A program made the position numbers and the translations under genes. Positions 42,587 through 55,665 of a stretch of 64,000 bases of DNA are shown here, piece by piece. Under the pieces are notes generated by a model. That model saw nothing but the letters and a program-made list of their open reading frames with translations, ran no database searches and was not told where the DNA came from. The number at the start of each line of letters is the position of its first letter. The stretch's first letter is position 1. Origin of the DNA: Bugulina stolonifera (lineage: Eukaryota > Bryozoa > Gymnolaemata > Cheilostomatida > Bugulidae); contig OW285187.1 in the NCBI GenBank assembly GCA_935421135.1, forward strand, positions 18,476,429 through 18,540,428. Reading direction: 5' to 3'.

Positions 42587-44457
42587 GAATACATAGACTG
42601 CATGCAATGCATTCTATGCATTCTATGTATTCTATATATTCCGTGTATTCAATGCACTCTATGCATAGAATACATAGAATGCATAGAGCGCATTCTATGT
42701 AATCTGTGCATTCTATGTATTCTATGCATTCACTGCATTGAATGTATTCTATGCATATAGTGCATAGAACGCATAGAGCGCATTCTATGCATTCTATGTA
42801 CTCTATTCATTCTATTTGTTCTATGCATTCGATGCATAGAATACATAGATTGCATTCTATGCTCTCTATGCATAAACTACATATAATACATAGATTGCAT
42901 AGACTGCATGGAAGGCATTCTATGCATTCTATGTACTCTATGCATTCCATGCATTCAATGCATCCGATGCATAGAATACATAGATTGCATGATGTGTATT
43001 CCATGCATAGAATACATTGAATACATAGAATGCATAGACTGCTTGCAATGCATTCTATGCATTCCATGTATTCTATGCATTCCATGTATTCAATGCATTC
43101 TATGCATAGAATACATACAATGCATAGAGCGCATTCGATGTAATCTGTGCATTCTATGTATTCTATGCACTTTATGCATAGAACACATATAATACATAGA
43201 ATGCATAGACTGCATAGAATGCATTCTATGCATTCTATGTATTCTATGCATTCCATCTATTCAATGCATTCTATGCATAGAATACACAGAATACATAGAG
43301 CGTATTCTATGTATTCTGTGCATTCTATGTATCCTATGCATTCTATGTATTCAATGCACTCTATGCATTCCATGTATTTAATGCATTCTATGCATAGAAT
43401 ACACAGAATGCATAGAGCGTATTCTATGTATTCTGTGCATTTTGTGTATTCTATGCATTCGATACATAGAATACATAGATTGCATTCACTGCATTGAATG
43501 TATTCGATGCATATAGTGCATAGAACGCATAGAGCGCATTCTATGCATTCTATGTACTCTATGCATTCTATGCATTCTATGTACTCTATGCATTCCATGT
43601 ATTCAATGCATTCTATGCATAGAATACACAGAATGCATAGAGCGTATTCTATGTATTCTGTGCATTTTGTGTATTCTATGCATTCGATGCATAGAATACA
43701 TAGATTGCATTCTATGCATTCTATGTATTCTATAATGTAATCTATGTATTCAATACATAGATTGCATTCTATGCATTCTATGTATGGAATACATAGATTG
43801 CATTCTATGCATTCTATGTATGGAATACATAGATTGCATTATATGCATTCTATGCATAGAATACATTGAATACATAGAATGCATAGACTGCATGCAATGC
43901 ATTCTATGCATTCTATGTATTCTATGCATTCCATGTATTCAATGCATTCTATGCATAGAATACACAGAATGCATAAAGCGTATTCTATGTATTCTGTGCA
44001 TCCTATGTATTCTATGCATTCGATGCATAGAATACATAGATTGCATTCCATGCATTCTATGTATGGAATACATAGATTGCTTTATATGCATTCTATGCAT
44101 AGAACACATTGTATACATAGAATGCATAGACTGCATGCAATGCATTCTATGCATTCTATGTATTCCATGCATTCCATGTATTCAATGCATTCTATGCATA
44201 GAATACATAGATTGCATTCTATGCATAGAATACATAGATTGCGTTCTATGCACTCTATGCATAGAATGCATCGAATACATAGAATACATAGACTGCATGC
44301 AATGCATTCTATGCATTCTATGTATTCTATATATTCCATGTATTCAATGCATTCTATGCATAGAATACATAGAATGCATAGAGCGCATTCTATGTAATCT
44401 GTGCATTCTATGTATTCTATGTATTATATGCATTCTATGTATTCTATGCATTCTATG

Positions 44458-46023
44458 CATAGAATACATAGATTGCATTCTATGCACTCTATGCATAGAA
44501 TACATAGAATGCATAGAGCCCATTCAATGCATTCTATGTACTCTATGCATTCTATGTATTCTATATATTCCATGTATTCAATGCATTCTATGCATAGAAT
44601 GCATAGAGCGCATTCTATGTAATCTGTGCATTCTATGTATTCTATGCATTCGATACATAGAATACATAGATTGCATTCTATGTATAGAATACATTGAATA
44701 CATAGAATGCATTTTCTGCATGGAATACATTCTATGCAATTTCTATGTATTCTATGTATTCTATGCATAGAATGCATAGAATACATGGAATATATAGAAT
44801 GCATAGAATGCACAAAATGCATTGCATGCAGTCTATGTATTCTATGCATTCTATGTATTCAATGTATTCTATGCATAGAATACATAGATTGCATTCTATG
44901 CACTCTATGCATAGAATACATATAATACATAGAATGCATAGACTGCATGGAAGGCATTGTGCGCATTCTATGTATTCTATGCATAGAACGCATAGAATGC
45001 AAATTACGCATTCTCTGCAATCTATGCATAAAATACATAGAATACATAGATTGCATTCTATGCACTCTATGCATAGAATACATATAATACATAGAATACA
45101 TAGAGTACATAGAATACATAGACTGCATGCAATGCATTCTATGCATGCTATGTATTCTATGCATTCCATGTATTCAATGCATTCCATAGAATGCATGCAA
45201 TGCATTCTATGCGTTCTATGTATTCTATATATTCCATGTATTCAATGCATTCTATGCATAGAATACACAGAATGCATAGAGCGTATTCTATGTATTCTGT
45301 GCATTCTATGTATTCTATGCATTCGATGCATAGAATACATAGATTGCATTCTATGCATTCTATGTATGGAATACATAGATTGCATTATATGCATTCTATG
45401 CATAGAATACATTGAATACATAGAATGCATAGACTGCATGAAATGCATTCTATGCATTCTAAGCATTCTATGCATTTCATGTATTCAATGCATTCCATGC
45501 ATAGAATACATAGAATGCGCACAATGCCTTCCATGCAGTCTATGCATTCTATGTATTATATGTATTCTATGCATAGAGTGCATAGAATGCAATCTATGTA
45601 TTCTATGCATAGAATACATTGAATACATAGAATGCATAGAATACATAGACTGCGTGCAATGCATTTTGTGCATTCTATGCATTCTATATATTCCATGTAT
45701 TCTATGCATTCTATGCATAGAATACATAGAAATTGCATAGAATGTATTCCATGCAGAAAATGCATTCTATGTATTCAATGTATTCTATACATAGAATGCA
45801 ATCTATGTATTCTATGTATCGAATGCATAGAATACATAGAATGCACAGATTACATAGAATGCGCTCTATGCATTCTATGTATTCTATGCATAGAATGCAT
45901 TGAATACATGGAATATATAGAATACATAGAATGCATAGAGTACATAGAATGCATTGAATGGGCTCTATGCATTCTATGTATTCTATGCATAGAGTGCATA
46001 GAATGCAATCTATGTATTCTATG
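44458..46023. repeat. Inverted repeat IR2 (copy of IR1)
   Basis: This is IR1 at offset 14,431, with arms 44,458-44,984 and 45,497-46,023. Confidence 0.89.
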
Positions 46024-48335
46024 TATGGAATACATAGATTGCATTATATGCATTCTATGCATAGAATACATTGAACACATAGAATGCATAGACTGCATGC
46101 AATGCATTCTATGCATTCTATGCATTCTATGCATTTCATGTATTCAATGCATTGCATGCATAGAATACATAGAATGCACCGAGCGCATTCTATGTAATCT
46201 GTGCATTCTATGTATTTTATGCATTCGATGAATAAAATACATAGATTGCATTCTATGCATTCTATGTATGGAATACATAAAATGCATAGAGCGCATTCAA
46301 TGCATTCTATGTACTCTATGCTGTCTATTTATTTTATGCAATCGATGCATAGAATACCTAGATTGCATTCTATGCACTCTATGCATAGAATACATATAAT
46401 ACATAGAATACATAGACTGCATGCAATGCATGGAATGCATTCTATGCATTCTATGTATTCTATGCATTCCATGTATTCAATGCATTCTATCCATAGAAAA
46501 CACAGAATGCATAGAGCGTATTCTATGTAATCTGTGCATTCTATGTATTCTATGCATTCGATACATAGAATACATAGATTGCATTCTATGTATAGAATAC
46601 ATTGAATACACCGAATGCATAGTTTGCATGGAATACATTCTATGCTTTCTATGTATTCTATGCATTCTATGTATTCAATGTACTCTATGTATTCACTGCA
46701 TTGAATGTATTCGATGCATATAGTGCATAGAACGCATAGAGCGCATTCTATGCAATCTATGTACTCTATGCATTCCATGTATTCAATGCATTCTATGCAT
46801 AGAATACACAGAATGCATAGAGCGAATTCTATGTATTCTGTGCATTGTATGTATTCTATGCATTCGATGCATAGAATACATAGATTGCATTCTATGCATT
46901 CTATACATAGAATGCATAGAGCGCATTCAATGCATTCTATGTACTTTATGCATTCTTTGTACTCTATGCATTCGATGCATAGAGTACATAGATTGCATTC
47001 TATGCATTCTATGTATGGAATACATAGATTGCATTATATGCATAGAATACATTGAATACATAGAATGCATAGACTGCATGCAATGCATTCTATGCATTCT
47101 ATGTATTCTATGCATAGAATACATAAAATGCATTGAGCGCATTCTATGCAGTTTATGCATAGAATACATATAATACATAGAATGCATAGACTGCATGGAA
47201 TGCATTCTATGCATTCTATGTATTCTATGCATAAAATACACAGAATGTATAGAGCGTATTCTATGTATTCTGTGCATTCTATGTATTCTATGCACTTTAT
47301 GCATGGAACACATATAATACATAGAATGCATAGACTGCATGGAATGAATTCTATGCATTCTGTGCATTCTATGCATTCCATGTATTCAATGCATTCTATT
47401 CATAGAATACACAGAATGCATAGAGCGTATTCTATGTATTCTGTGCATTCTATGTATGCTATGCATTCGATACATAGAATACATAGATTGCATTCCATGT
47501 ATAGAATACATTGAATACACAGAATGCATAGTTTGCATGGAATACATTCTATGCTTTCTATGTATTCTATGCATTCTATGTATTCAATGTACTCTATGCA
47601 TTCACTGCATTGAATGTATTCGATGCATATAGTGCATAGAACGCATAGAGCGCATTCTTTGTACTCTATGCATTCTATGTACTCTATGCATTCCATGTAT
47701 TCAATGCATTTTATGCATAGAATACACAGAATGCATAGAGCGTATTCTATGTATTCTGTGCATTTTGTGTATTCTATGCATTCGATGCATAGAATACATA
47801 GATTGCATTCTATGCATTCTATGTATTCTATGCAGTTTATGCATAGAATACATACAATACATAGAATGCATAGACTGCATGGAATGCATTCTATGCATTC
47901 TATGTATTCTATGCATAGAATACACAGAATGTATAGAGCGTATTCTATGTATTCTGTGCATTCTATGTATTCTATGCATTCGATGCATAGAATAAATAGA
48001 ATGCATAGAGCACATAGAATGCATTGAATGCGCTCTATGCATTCTATGTATTCGATGTATTCTATGCATAGAATACATAGATTGCACTCTACGTACTCTA
48101 TGCATAGAATACATAGAATGCACAGAGAGCATTCTATGTAATCTGTGCATTCTATGTATTCTATGCATTCGCTACATAGAATACATAGATTGCATTCTAT
48201 GTATAGAATACATTGAATACACAGAATGCATAGTCTGCATGGAATACATTCTATGCTTTCTATGTATTCTATGCATTCTATGTATTCAATGTACTCTATG
48301 CATTCACTGCATTGAATGTATTCGATGCATATAGT

Positions 48336-48569
48336 GCATATAATGCATAGAGTGCATTCTATGCATAGAGAGCATTCCATGTATTATACGCATTACATAT
48401 GCATATGTATTCTACGCATAGAATACATAGAATAGATAGAATGCACAGAATGCTTTCTATGCATTTTTTGTATTCTATGTATTTTATGCATGGAATACAT
48501 ATGCATATGTAATGCGTATAATACATGGAATGCTCTCTCTGCATAGAATGCACTCTAGGCATTATATGC
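48336..48569. repeat. Palindrome P4 (copy of P1)
   Basis: This is the copy of P2 at offset 14,431. Core arms are at 48,372-48,412 and 48,493-48,533. Confidence 0.9.
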
Positions 48570-49755
48570 ATAGGATTCAATCCATGCATTGAATACATAG
48601 AATGCATAGTTTGCATAGAGCGCATTCAATGCATTCTATGTGCTCTATGCATTCCATTTATTCTATGCAATCGATGCATAGAATACATAGAGTGCATTCT
48701 ATGCACTCTATGCATAGAATACATAGAATACATATAATACATAGAATACATAGACTGCATGCAATGCATTCTATGCATTCTATGTATTCTATATATTCCA
48801 AGTATTCTATGCATAGAATACATAGAATGCATAGAGCGCATTCTATGTCATCTGTGCATTCTATGTATTCTATGCATTCGATACATACAATGTAGAATAC
48901 ATAGATTGCATTCTATGCACTCTATGCATAGAATACATCGAATGCATAGAGCCCATTCAATGCATTCTATGTACTCTATGCATTCTATGTATTCTATATA
49001 TTCCATGTATTCAATGCATTCTATGCATAGAATACATAGAATGCATAGAGCGCATTCTATGTAACCTGTGCATTCTATGTACATGTACTCTATGCATTCG
49101 ATACATAGAATACATAGATTGCACAGACTGCATAGAATGCATTCTATGCATTCTATGTATTCAATGTACTCTATGCATAGAATACACAGAATGCACAGAG
49201 CGTATTCTATGTAATCTGTGCATTCTATGTATTCTATGCATCCGATACATTGAATACATAGACTGCATTCTATGTATAGGATACATTGAATACATAGACT
49301 GCATTCTATGTATAGGATACATTGAATACATAGAATGCATAGTCTGCATGGAATACATTCTATGCTTTCTATGTATTCTATGCACTCTATGTATTCTATG
49401 CAAAGAATGCATCGAATACATGGAATATATAGAATGCATAGAATGCATAAAATTCATTGCATGCAGTCTATGTATTCTATGTATTCTATGTATTATATGT
49501 ATTCTATGTATTCTATGCATAGAATACATAGAATGCATAGCGCATTCGATGTAATCTGTGCATTCTATGTATTCTATGGACTTTATGCATAGAATACATA
49601 TAATATATAGAATGCATTCTATGCATTCTATGTATTCTATGCATTCCATGTATTCAATGCATTCTCTACATAGAATACATAGAATGCATAGAGCGCATTC
49701 TATTTAATCTGTGCATTCTATGTATTCTATGCATTCGATACATAGAATGCATTAT

Positions 49756-49801
49756 ATGCATGCATGCATGTATGCATGCATGCATGCATGCATGCATGCA
49801 T
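49756..49801. repeat. (ATGC)n tract, 46 bp
   Basis: It is identical in length to 21,681-21,726 and at the matching block offset (28,075), so length tracks block ancestry. Confidence 0.95.
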
Positions 49802-50063
49802 TATATGCATAGAATACATAGAATGCATAGAGCGCATTCAATGCATTCGATGTACTCGATGCATTCTATGTATTCTATGCATTTTATGCATAGAATACAT
49901 AGAATGCATAGAGCGCATTCTATGTAATCTGTGCATTCTATGTATTCAATGCATTCTATGCATAGAATACATAGATTGCATTATATGCATTCTATGCATA
50001 GAATACATTGAATACGTAGAATGCATAGACTGCTTGCAATGCATTCTATGCATTCTATGTATT

Positions 50064-53000
50064 CTATTCATTCTATTTGTTCTATGCATTCGATGCATAG
50101 AATACATAGATTGCATTCTATGCTCTCTATGCATAGACTACATATAATACATAGATTGCATAGACTGCATGGAAGGCATTCTATGCATTCTATGTACTCT
50201 ATGCATTCCATGCATTCAATGCATCCGATGCATAGAATACATAGATTGCATGATGTGTATTCCATGCATAGAATACATTGAATACATAGAATGCATAGAC
50301 TGCATGCAATGCATTCTATGCATTCCATGTATTCTATGCATTCCATGTATTCAATGCATTCTATGCATAGAATACATACAATGCATAGAGCGCATTCGAT
50401 GTAATCTGTGCATTCTATGTATTCTATGCACTTTATGCATAGAACACATATAATACATAGAATGCATAGACTGCATAGAATGCATTCTATGCATTCTATG
50501 TATTCTATGCATTCCATGTATTCAATGCATTCTATGCATAGAATACACAGAATGCATAGAGCGTATTCTATGTATTCTGTGCATTCTATGTATTCTATGC
50601 ATTCTATGTATTCAATGCACTCTATGCATTCCATGTATTTAATGCATTCTATGCATAGAATACACAGAATGCATAGAGCGTATTCTATGTATTCTGTGCA
50701 TTTTGTGTATTCTATGCATTCGATACATAGAATACATAGATTGCATTCACTGCATTGAATGTATTCGATGCATATAGTGCATAGAACGCATAGAGCGCAT
50801 TCTATGCATTCTATGTACTCTATGCATTCTATGCATTCTATGTACTCTATGCATTCCATGTATTCAATGCATTCTATGCATAGAATACACAGAATGCATA
50901 GAGCGTATTCTATGTATTCTGTGCATTTTGTGTATTCTATGCATTCGATGCATAGAATACATAGATTGCATTCTATGCATTCTATGTATTCTATAATGTA
51001 ATCTATGTATTCAATACATAGATTGCATTCTATGCATTCTATGTATGGAATACATAGATTGCATTATATGCATTCTATGCATAGAATACATTGAATACAT
51101 AGAATGCATAGACTGCATGCAATGCATTCTATGCATTCTATGTATTCTATGCATTCCATGTATTCATGCATTCTATGCATAGAATACATAGAATGCATAG
51201 AGCGCATTCGATGTAATCTGTGCATTCTATGTATTCTATGGACTTTATGCATAGAATACATATAATACATAGAATGCATAGACTGCATGGAATGAATTCT
51301 ATGCATTCTATGTATTCTATGCATTCCATGTATTCAATGCATTCTATGCATAGAATACACAGAATGCCTAAAGCGTATTCTATGTATTCTGTGCATCCTA
51401 TGTATTCTATGCATTCGATGCATAGAATACATAGATTGCATTCCATGCATTCTATGTATGGAATACATAGATTGCTTTATATGCATTCTATGCATAGAAC
51501 ACATTGTATACATAGAATGCATAGACTGCATGCAATGCATTCTATGCATTCTATGTATTCCATGCATTCCGTGTATTCAATGCATTCTATGCATAGAATA
51601 CATAGATTGCAATCTATGCATAGAATACATAGATTGCGTTCTATGCACTCTATGCATAGAATGCATCGAATACATAGAATACATAGACTGCATGCAATGC
51701 ATTCTATGCATTCTATGTATTCTACATATTCCATGTATTCAATGCATTCTATGCATAGAATACATAGAATGCATAGAGCGCATTCTATGTAATCTGTGCA
51801 TTCTATGTATTCTATGTGTTATATGCATTCTATGTATTCTATGCATTCTATGCATAGAATACATAGATTGCATTCTATGCACTCTATGCATAGAATACAT
51901 AGAATGCATAGAGCCCATTCAATGCATTCTATGTACTCTATGCATTCTATGTATTCTATATATTCCATGTATTCAATGCATTCTATGCATAGAATGCATA
52001 GAGCGCATTCTATGTAATCTGTGCATTCTATGTATTCTATGCATTCGATACATAGAATACATAGATTGCATTCTATGTATAGAATACATTGAATACATAG
52101 AATGCATTTTCTGCATGGAATACATTCTATGCAATTTCTATGTATTCTATGTATTCTATGTATTCTATGCATAGAATGCATAGAATACATGGAATATATA
52201 GAATGCATAGAATGCACAAAATGCATTGCATGCAGTCTATGTATTCTATGCATTCTATGTATTCAATGTATTCTATGCATAGAATACATAGATTGCATTC
52301 TATGCACTCTATGCATAGAATACATATAATACATAGAATGCATAGACTGCATGGAAGGCATTGTGCGCATTCTATGTATTCTATGCATAGAACGCATAGA
52401 ATGCAAATTACGCATTCTCTGCAATCTATGCATAAAATACATAGAATACATAGATTGCATTCTATGCACTCTATGCATAGAATACATATAATACATAGAA
52501 TACATAGAGTACATAGAATACATAGACTGCATGCAATGCATTCTATGCATGCTATGTATTCTATGCATTCCATGTATTCAATGCATTCCATAGAATGCAT
52601 GCAATGCATTCTATGCGTTCTATGTATTCTATATATTCCATGTATTCAATGCATTCTATGCATAGAATACACAGAATGCATAGAGCGTATTCTATGTATT
52701 CTGTGCATTCTATGTATTCTATGCATTCGATGCATAGAATACATAGATTGCATTCTATGCATTCTATGTATGGAATACATAGATTGCATTATATGCATTC
52801 TATGCATAGAATACATTGAATACATAGAATGCATAGACTGCATGCAATGCATTCTATGCATTCTAAGCATTCTATGCATTTCATGTATTCAATGCATTCC
52901 ATGCATAGAATACATAGAATGCGCACAATGCCTTCCATGCAGTCTACGCATTCTATGTATTATATGTATTCTATGCATAGAGTGCATAGAATGCAATCTA

Positions 53001-53630
53001 TGTATTCTATGCATAGAATACATTGAATACATAGAATGCATAGAATACATAGACTGCGTGCAATGCATTTTGTGCATTCTATGCATTCTATATATTCCAT
53101 GTATTCTATGCATTCTATGCATAGAATACATAGAATACATAGAAATTGCATAGAATGTATTCCATGCAGAAAATGCATTCTATGTATTCAATGTATTCTA
53201 TACATAGAATGCAATCTATGTATTCTATGTATCGAATGCATAGAATACATAGAATGCACAGATTACATAGAATGCGCTCTATGCATTCTATGTATTCTAT
53301 GCATAGAATGCATTGAATACATGGAATATATAGAATACATGGAATGCATAGAGTACATAGAATGCATTGAATGGGCTCTATGCATTCTATGTATTCTATG
53401 CATAGAGTGCATAGAATGCAATCTATGTATTCTATGTATGGAATACATAGATTGCATTATATGCATTCTATGCATAGAATACATTGAACACATAGAATGC
53501 ATAGACTGCATGCAATGCATTCTATGCATTCTATGCATTCTATGCATTTCATGTATTCAATGCATTGCATGCATAGAATACATAGAATGCACCGAGCGCA
53601 TTCTATGTAATCTGTGCATTCTATGTATTC
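50064..53630. repeat. 3.6-kb block duplicated from about 28,238-31,786
   Basis: The offset starts at 21,826 (CTATTCATTC at 28,238 / 50,064). It rises to 21,835 and then 21,844 through two 9-bp insertions (an extra TGTATTCTA near 52,145 and its inverse near 53,130). The upstream join at about 50,060 connects it to sequence related to 21,980, so this block was pasted next to a different neighbour than in the source. It carries inverted repeat IR3. Confidence 0.85.
51853..53436. repeat. Inverted repeat IR3 (536-bp arms)
   Basis: It is related to IR1, with arms 51,853-52,388 and 52,901-53,436. Each arm is 9 bp longer than in IR1 at the same mirrored site (an extra TATTCTATG unit at about 52,145 and its complement at about 53,130). 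The spacer is again 512 bp. Confidence 0.88.
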
Positions 53631-54092
53631 TATGGACTTTATGCATAGAATACATATAATACATAGAATGCATAGAGCGCATTCTATGTATTCTGTGCAT
53701 TCTATGTATTCTATGCATTCGATACATAGAATACATAGATTGCATTCTATGTATAGAATACATTGAATACACAGAATGCATAGTTTGCATGGAATACATT
53801 CTATGCTTTCTATGTATTCTATGCATTCTATGTATTCAATGTACTCTATGCATTCACTGCATTGAATGTATTCGATGCATATAGTGCATAGAACGCATAG
53901 AGCGCATTCTATGTACTCTATGCATTCTATGCATTCTATGTACTCTATGCATTCCATGTATTCAATGCATTCTATGCATAGAATACACAGAATGCATAGA
54001 GCGTATTCTATGTATTCTGTGCATTTTGTGTATTCTATGCATTCGATGCATAGAATACATAGATTGCATTCTATGCATTCTATGTATTCTAT

Positions 54093-54127
54093 AATGCAAT
54101 CTATGTATTCAATACATAGATTGCATT
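54093..54127. repeat. Perfect 17-bp hairpin with 1-base loop
   Basis: AATGCAATCTATGTATT, a single C, then its exact reverse complement. It sits after an ATGTATTCTAT run and breaks the 9-bp phase. Versions with one mismatch occur near 22,434, 25,353, 29,178, 35,193, 40,832, 43,735 and 50,996. Confidence 0.9.
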
Positions 54128-55319
54128 CTATGCATTCTATGTATGGAATACATAGATTGCATTATATGCATTCTATGCATAGAATACATTGAATACATAG
54201 AATGCATAGACTGCATGCAATGCATTCTATGCATTCTATGTATTCTATGCATTCCATGTATTCATGCATTCCATGCATAGAATACATAGAATGCATAGAG
54301 CGCATTCGATGTAATCTGTGCATTCTTTGTATTCTATGGACTTTATGCATAGAATACATATAATACATAGAATGCATAGACTGCATGGAATGAATTCTTT
54401 GCATTCTATGTATTCTATGCATTCCATGTATTCAATGCATTCTATGCATAGAATACACAGAATGCATAGAGCGTATTCTATGTATTCTGTGCATCCTATG
54501 TAGTCTATGCATTCGATGCATAGAATACATAGATTGCATTCCATGCATTTTATGTATGGAATACATAGGTTGCATTATATGCATTCTATGCATAGAACAC
54601 ATTGTATACATAGAATGCATAGACTGCATGCAATGCATTCTATGCATTCTATGTATTCCATGCATTCCATGTATTCAATGCATTCTATGCATAGAATACA
54701 TAGATTGCATTCTATGCATAGAATACATAGATTGCGTTCTATGCACTCTATGCATAGAATGCATAGAATACATAGAATACATAGAATACATAGATTGCAT
54801 TCTATGCACTCTATGCATAGAATACATATAATACATAGAATACATAGAGTACATAGAATACATAGACTGCATGCAATGCATTCTATGCATGCTATGTATT
54901 CTATGCATTCCATGTATTCAATGCATTCCATAGAATGCATGCAATGCATTCTATGCGTTCTATGTATTCTATATATTCCATGTATTCAATGCATGCTATG
55001 CATAGAAGACACAGAATGCATAGAGCGAATTCTATGTATTCTGTGCATTCTATGTATTCTATGCATTCGATGCATAGAATACATAGAATGCATAGAGCGT
55101 ATTCAATGCATTCTATGTACTTTATGCATTCTTTGTACTCTATGCATTCGATGCATAGAGTACATAGATTGCATTCTATGCATTCTATGTATGGAATACA
55201 TAGATTGCATTATATGCATTCTATGCATAGAATACATTGAATACATAGAATGCATAGACTGCATGCAATGCATTCTATGCATTCTAAGCATTCTATGCAT
55301 ATCATGTATTCAATGCATT

Positions 55320-55665
55320 CCATGCATAGAATACATAGAATGCGCACAATGCCTTCCATGCAGTCTATGCATTCTATGTATTATATGTATTCTATGCATA
55401 GAGTGCATAGAATGCAATCTATGTATTCTATGCATAGAATACATTGAATACATAGAATGCATAGAATACATAGACTGCATGCAATGCATTTTGTGCATTC
55501 TATGCATTCTATATATTCCATGTATTCTATGCATTCTATGCATAGAATACATAGAATACATAGAATACATAGAATACATAGAAATTGCATAGAATGTATT
55601 CCATGCAGAAAATGCATTCTATGTATTCAATGTATTCTATACATAGAATGCAATCTATGTATTCT
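55320..55665. repeat. Solitary right arm of the IR1 family
   Basis: GAATGCGCACAATGCC (about 55,338) through CATAGAAATTGCATAG (about 55,580) to the GCAATCTATG end is the right arm only. No matching left arm lies upstream, where a join near 54,780 removed it. The TACATAGAA run before AAATTGC has expanded to four units here, against one or two in IR1-IR3. Confidence 0.8.

Larger units (their letters stand above)
38115..43585. repeat. 5,639-bp tandem duplication, copy b
   Basis: It matches copy a base for base at all landmarks checked: P3 at 39,544, (ATGC)n at 41,266 and the 117-bp block at 42,119. It shares private variants such as CGATGCAGAGAATACG (36,767 and 42,406) that are absent from the 23.9- and 27.8-kb relatives. 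Copies a and b are thus the most recent pair of that family. At about 43,585 copy b continues with CCATGTATTCAATGC where copy a turned into the 37,953 junction. Confidence 0.88.
43901..49371. repeat. 5.5-kb block duplicated from about 29,470-34,940
   Basis: The offset is a constant 14,431 bp from the GCATAAAGCG site (29,540 / 43,971) through inverted repeat IR1/IR2, the octamer-containing GCAAATTACGC site and palindrome P2/P4, to a 36-bp tandem duplication (about 34,835-34,905 / 49,266-49,336). The 36-bp duplication is shared, so it predates the block copy. Visible private differences include GAATAG near 31,527 versus GAATGG near 45,958. Confidence 0.86.

Noticed and set aside
54507..55592. 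361-codon open frame (Met-His-Ser/Arg then Cys-Ile-Leu/Glu repeats), the longest of hundreds of similar frames
   Set aside because: The 9-bp unit equals three codons and two phases lack stops, so both strands are open together. The frame changes repeat type mid-way at a phase shift, and no start context or codon bias supports translation.
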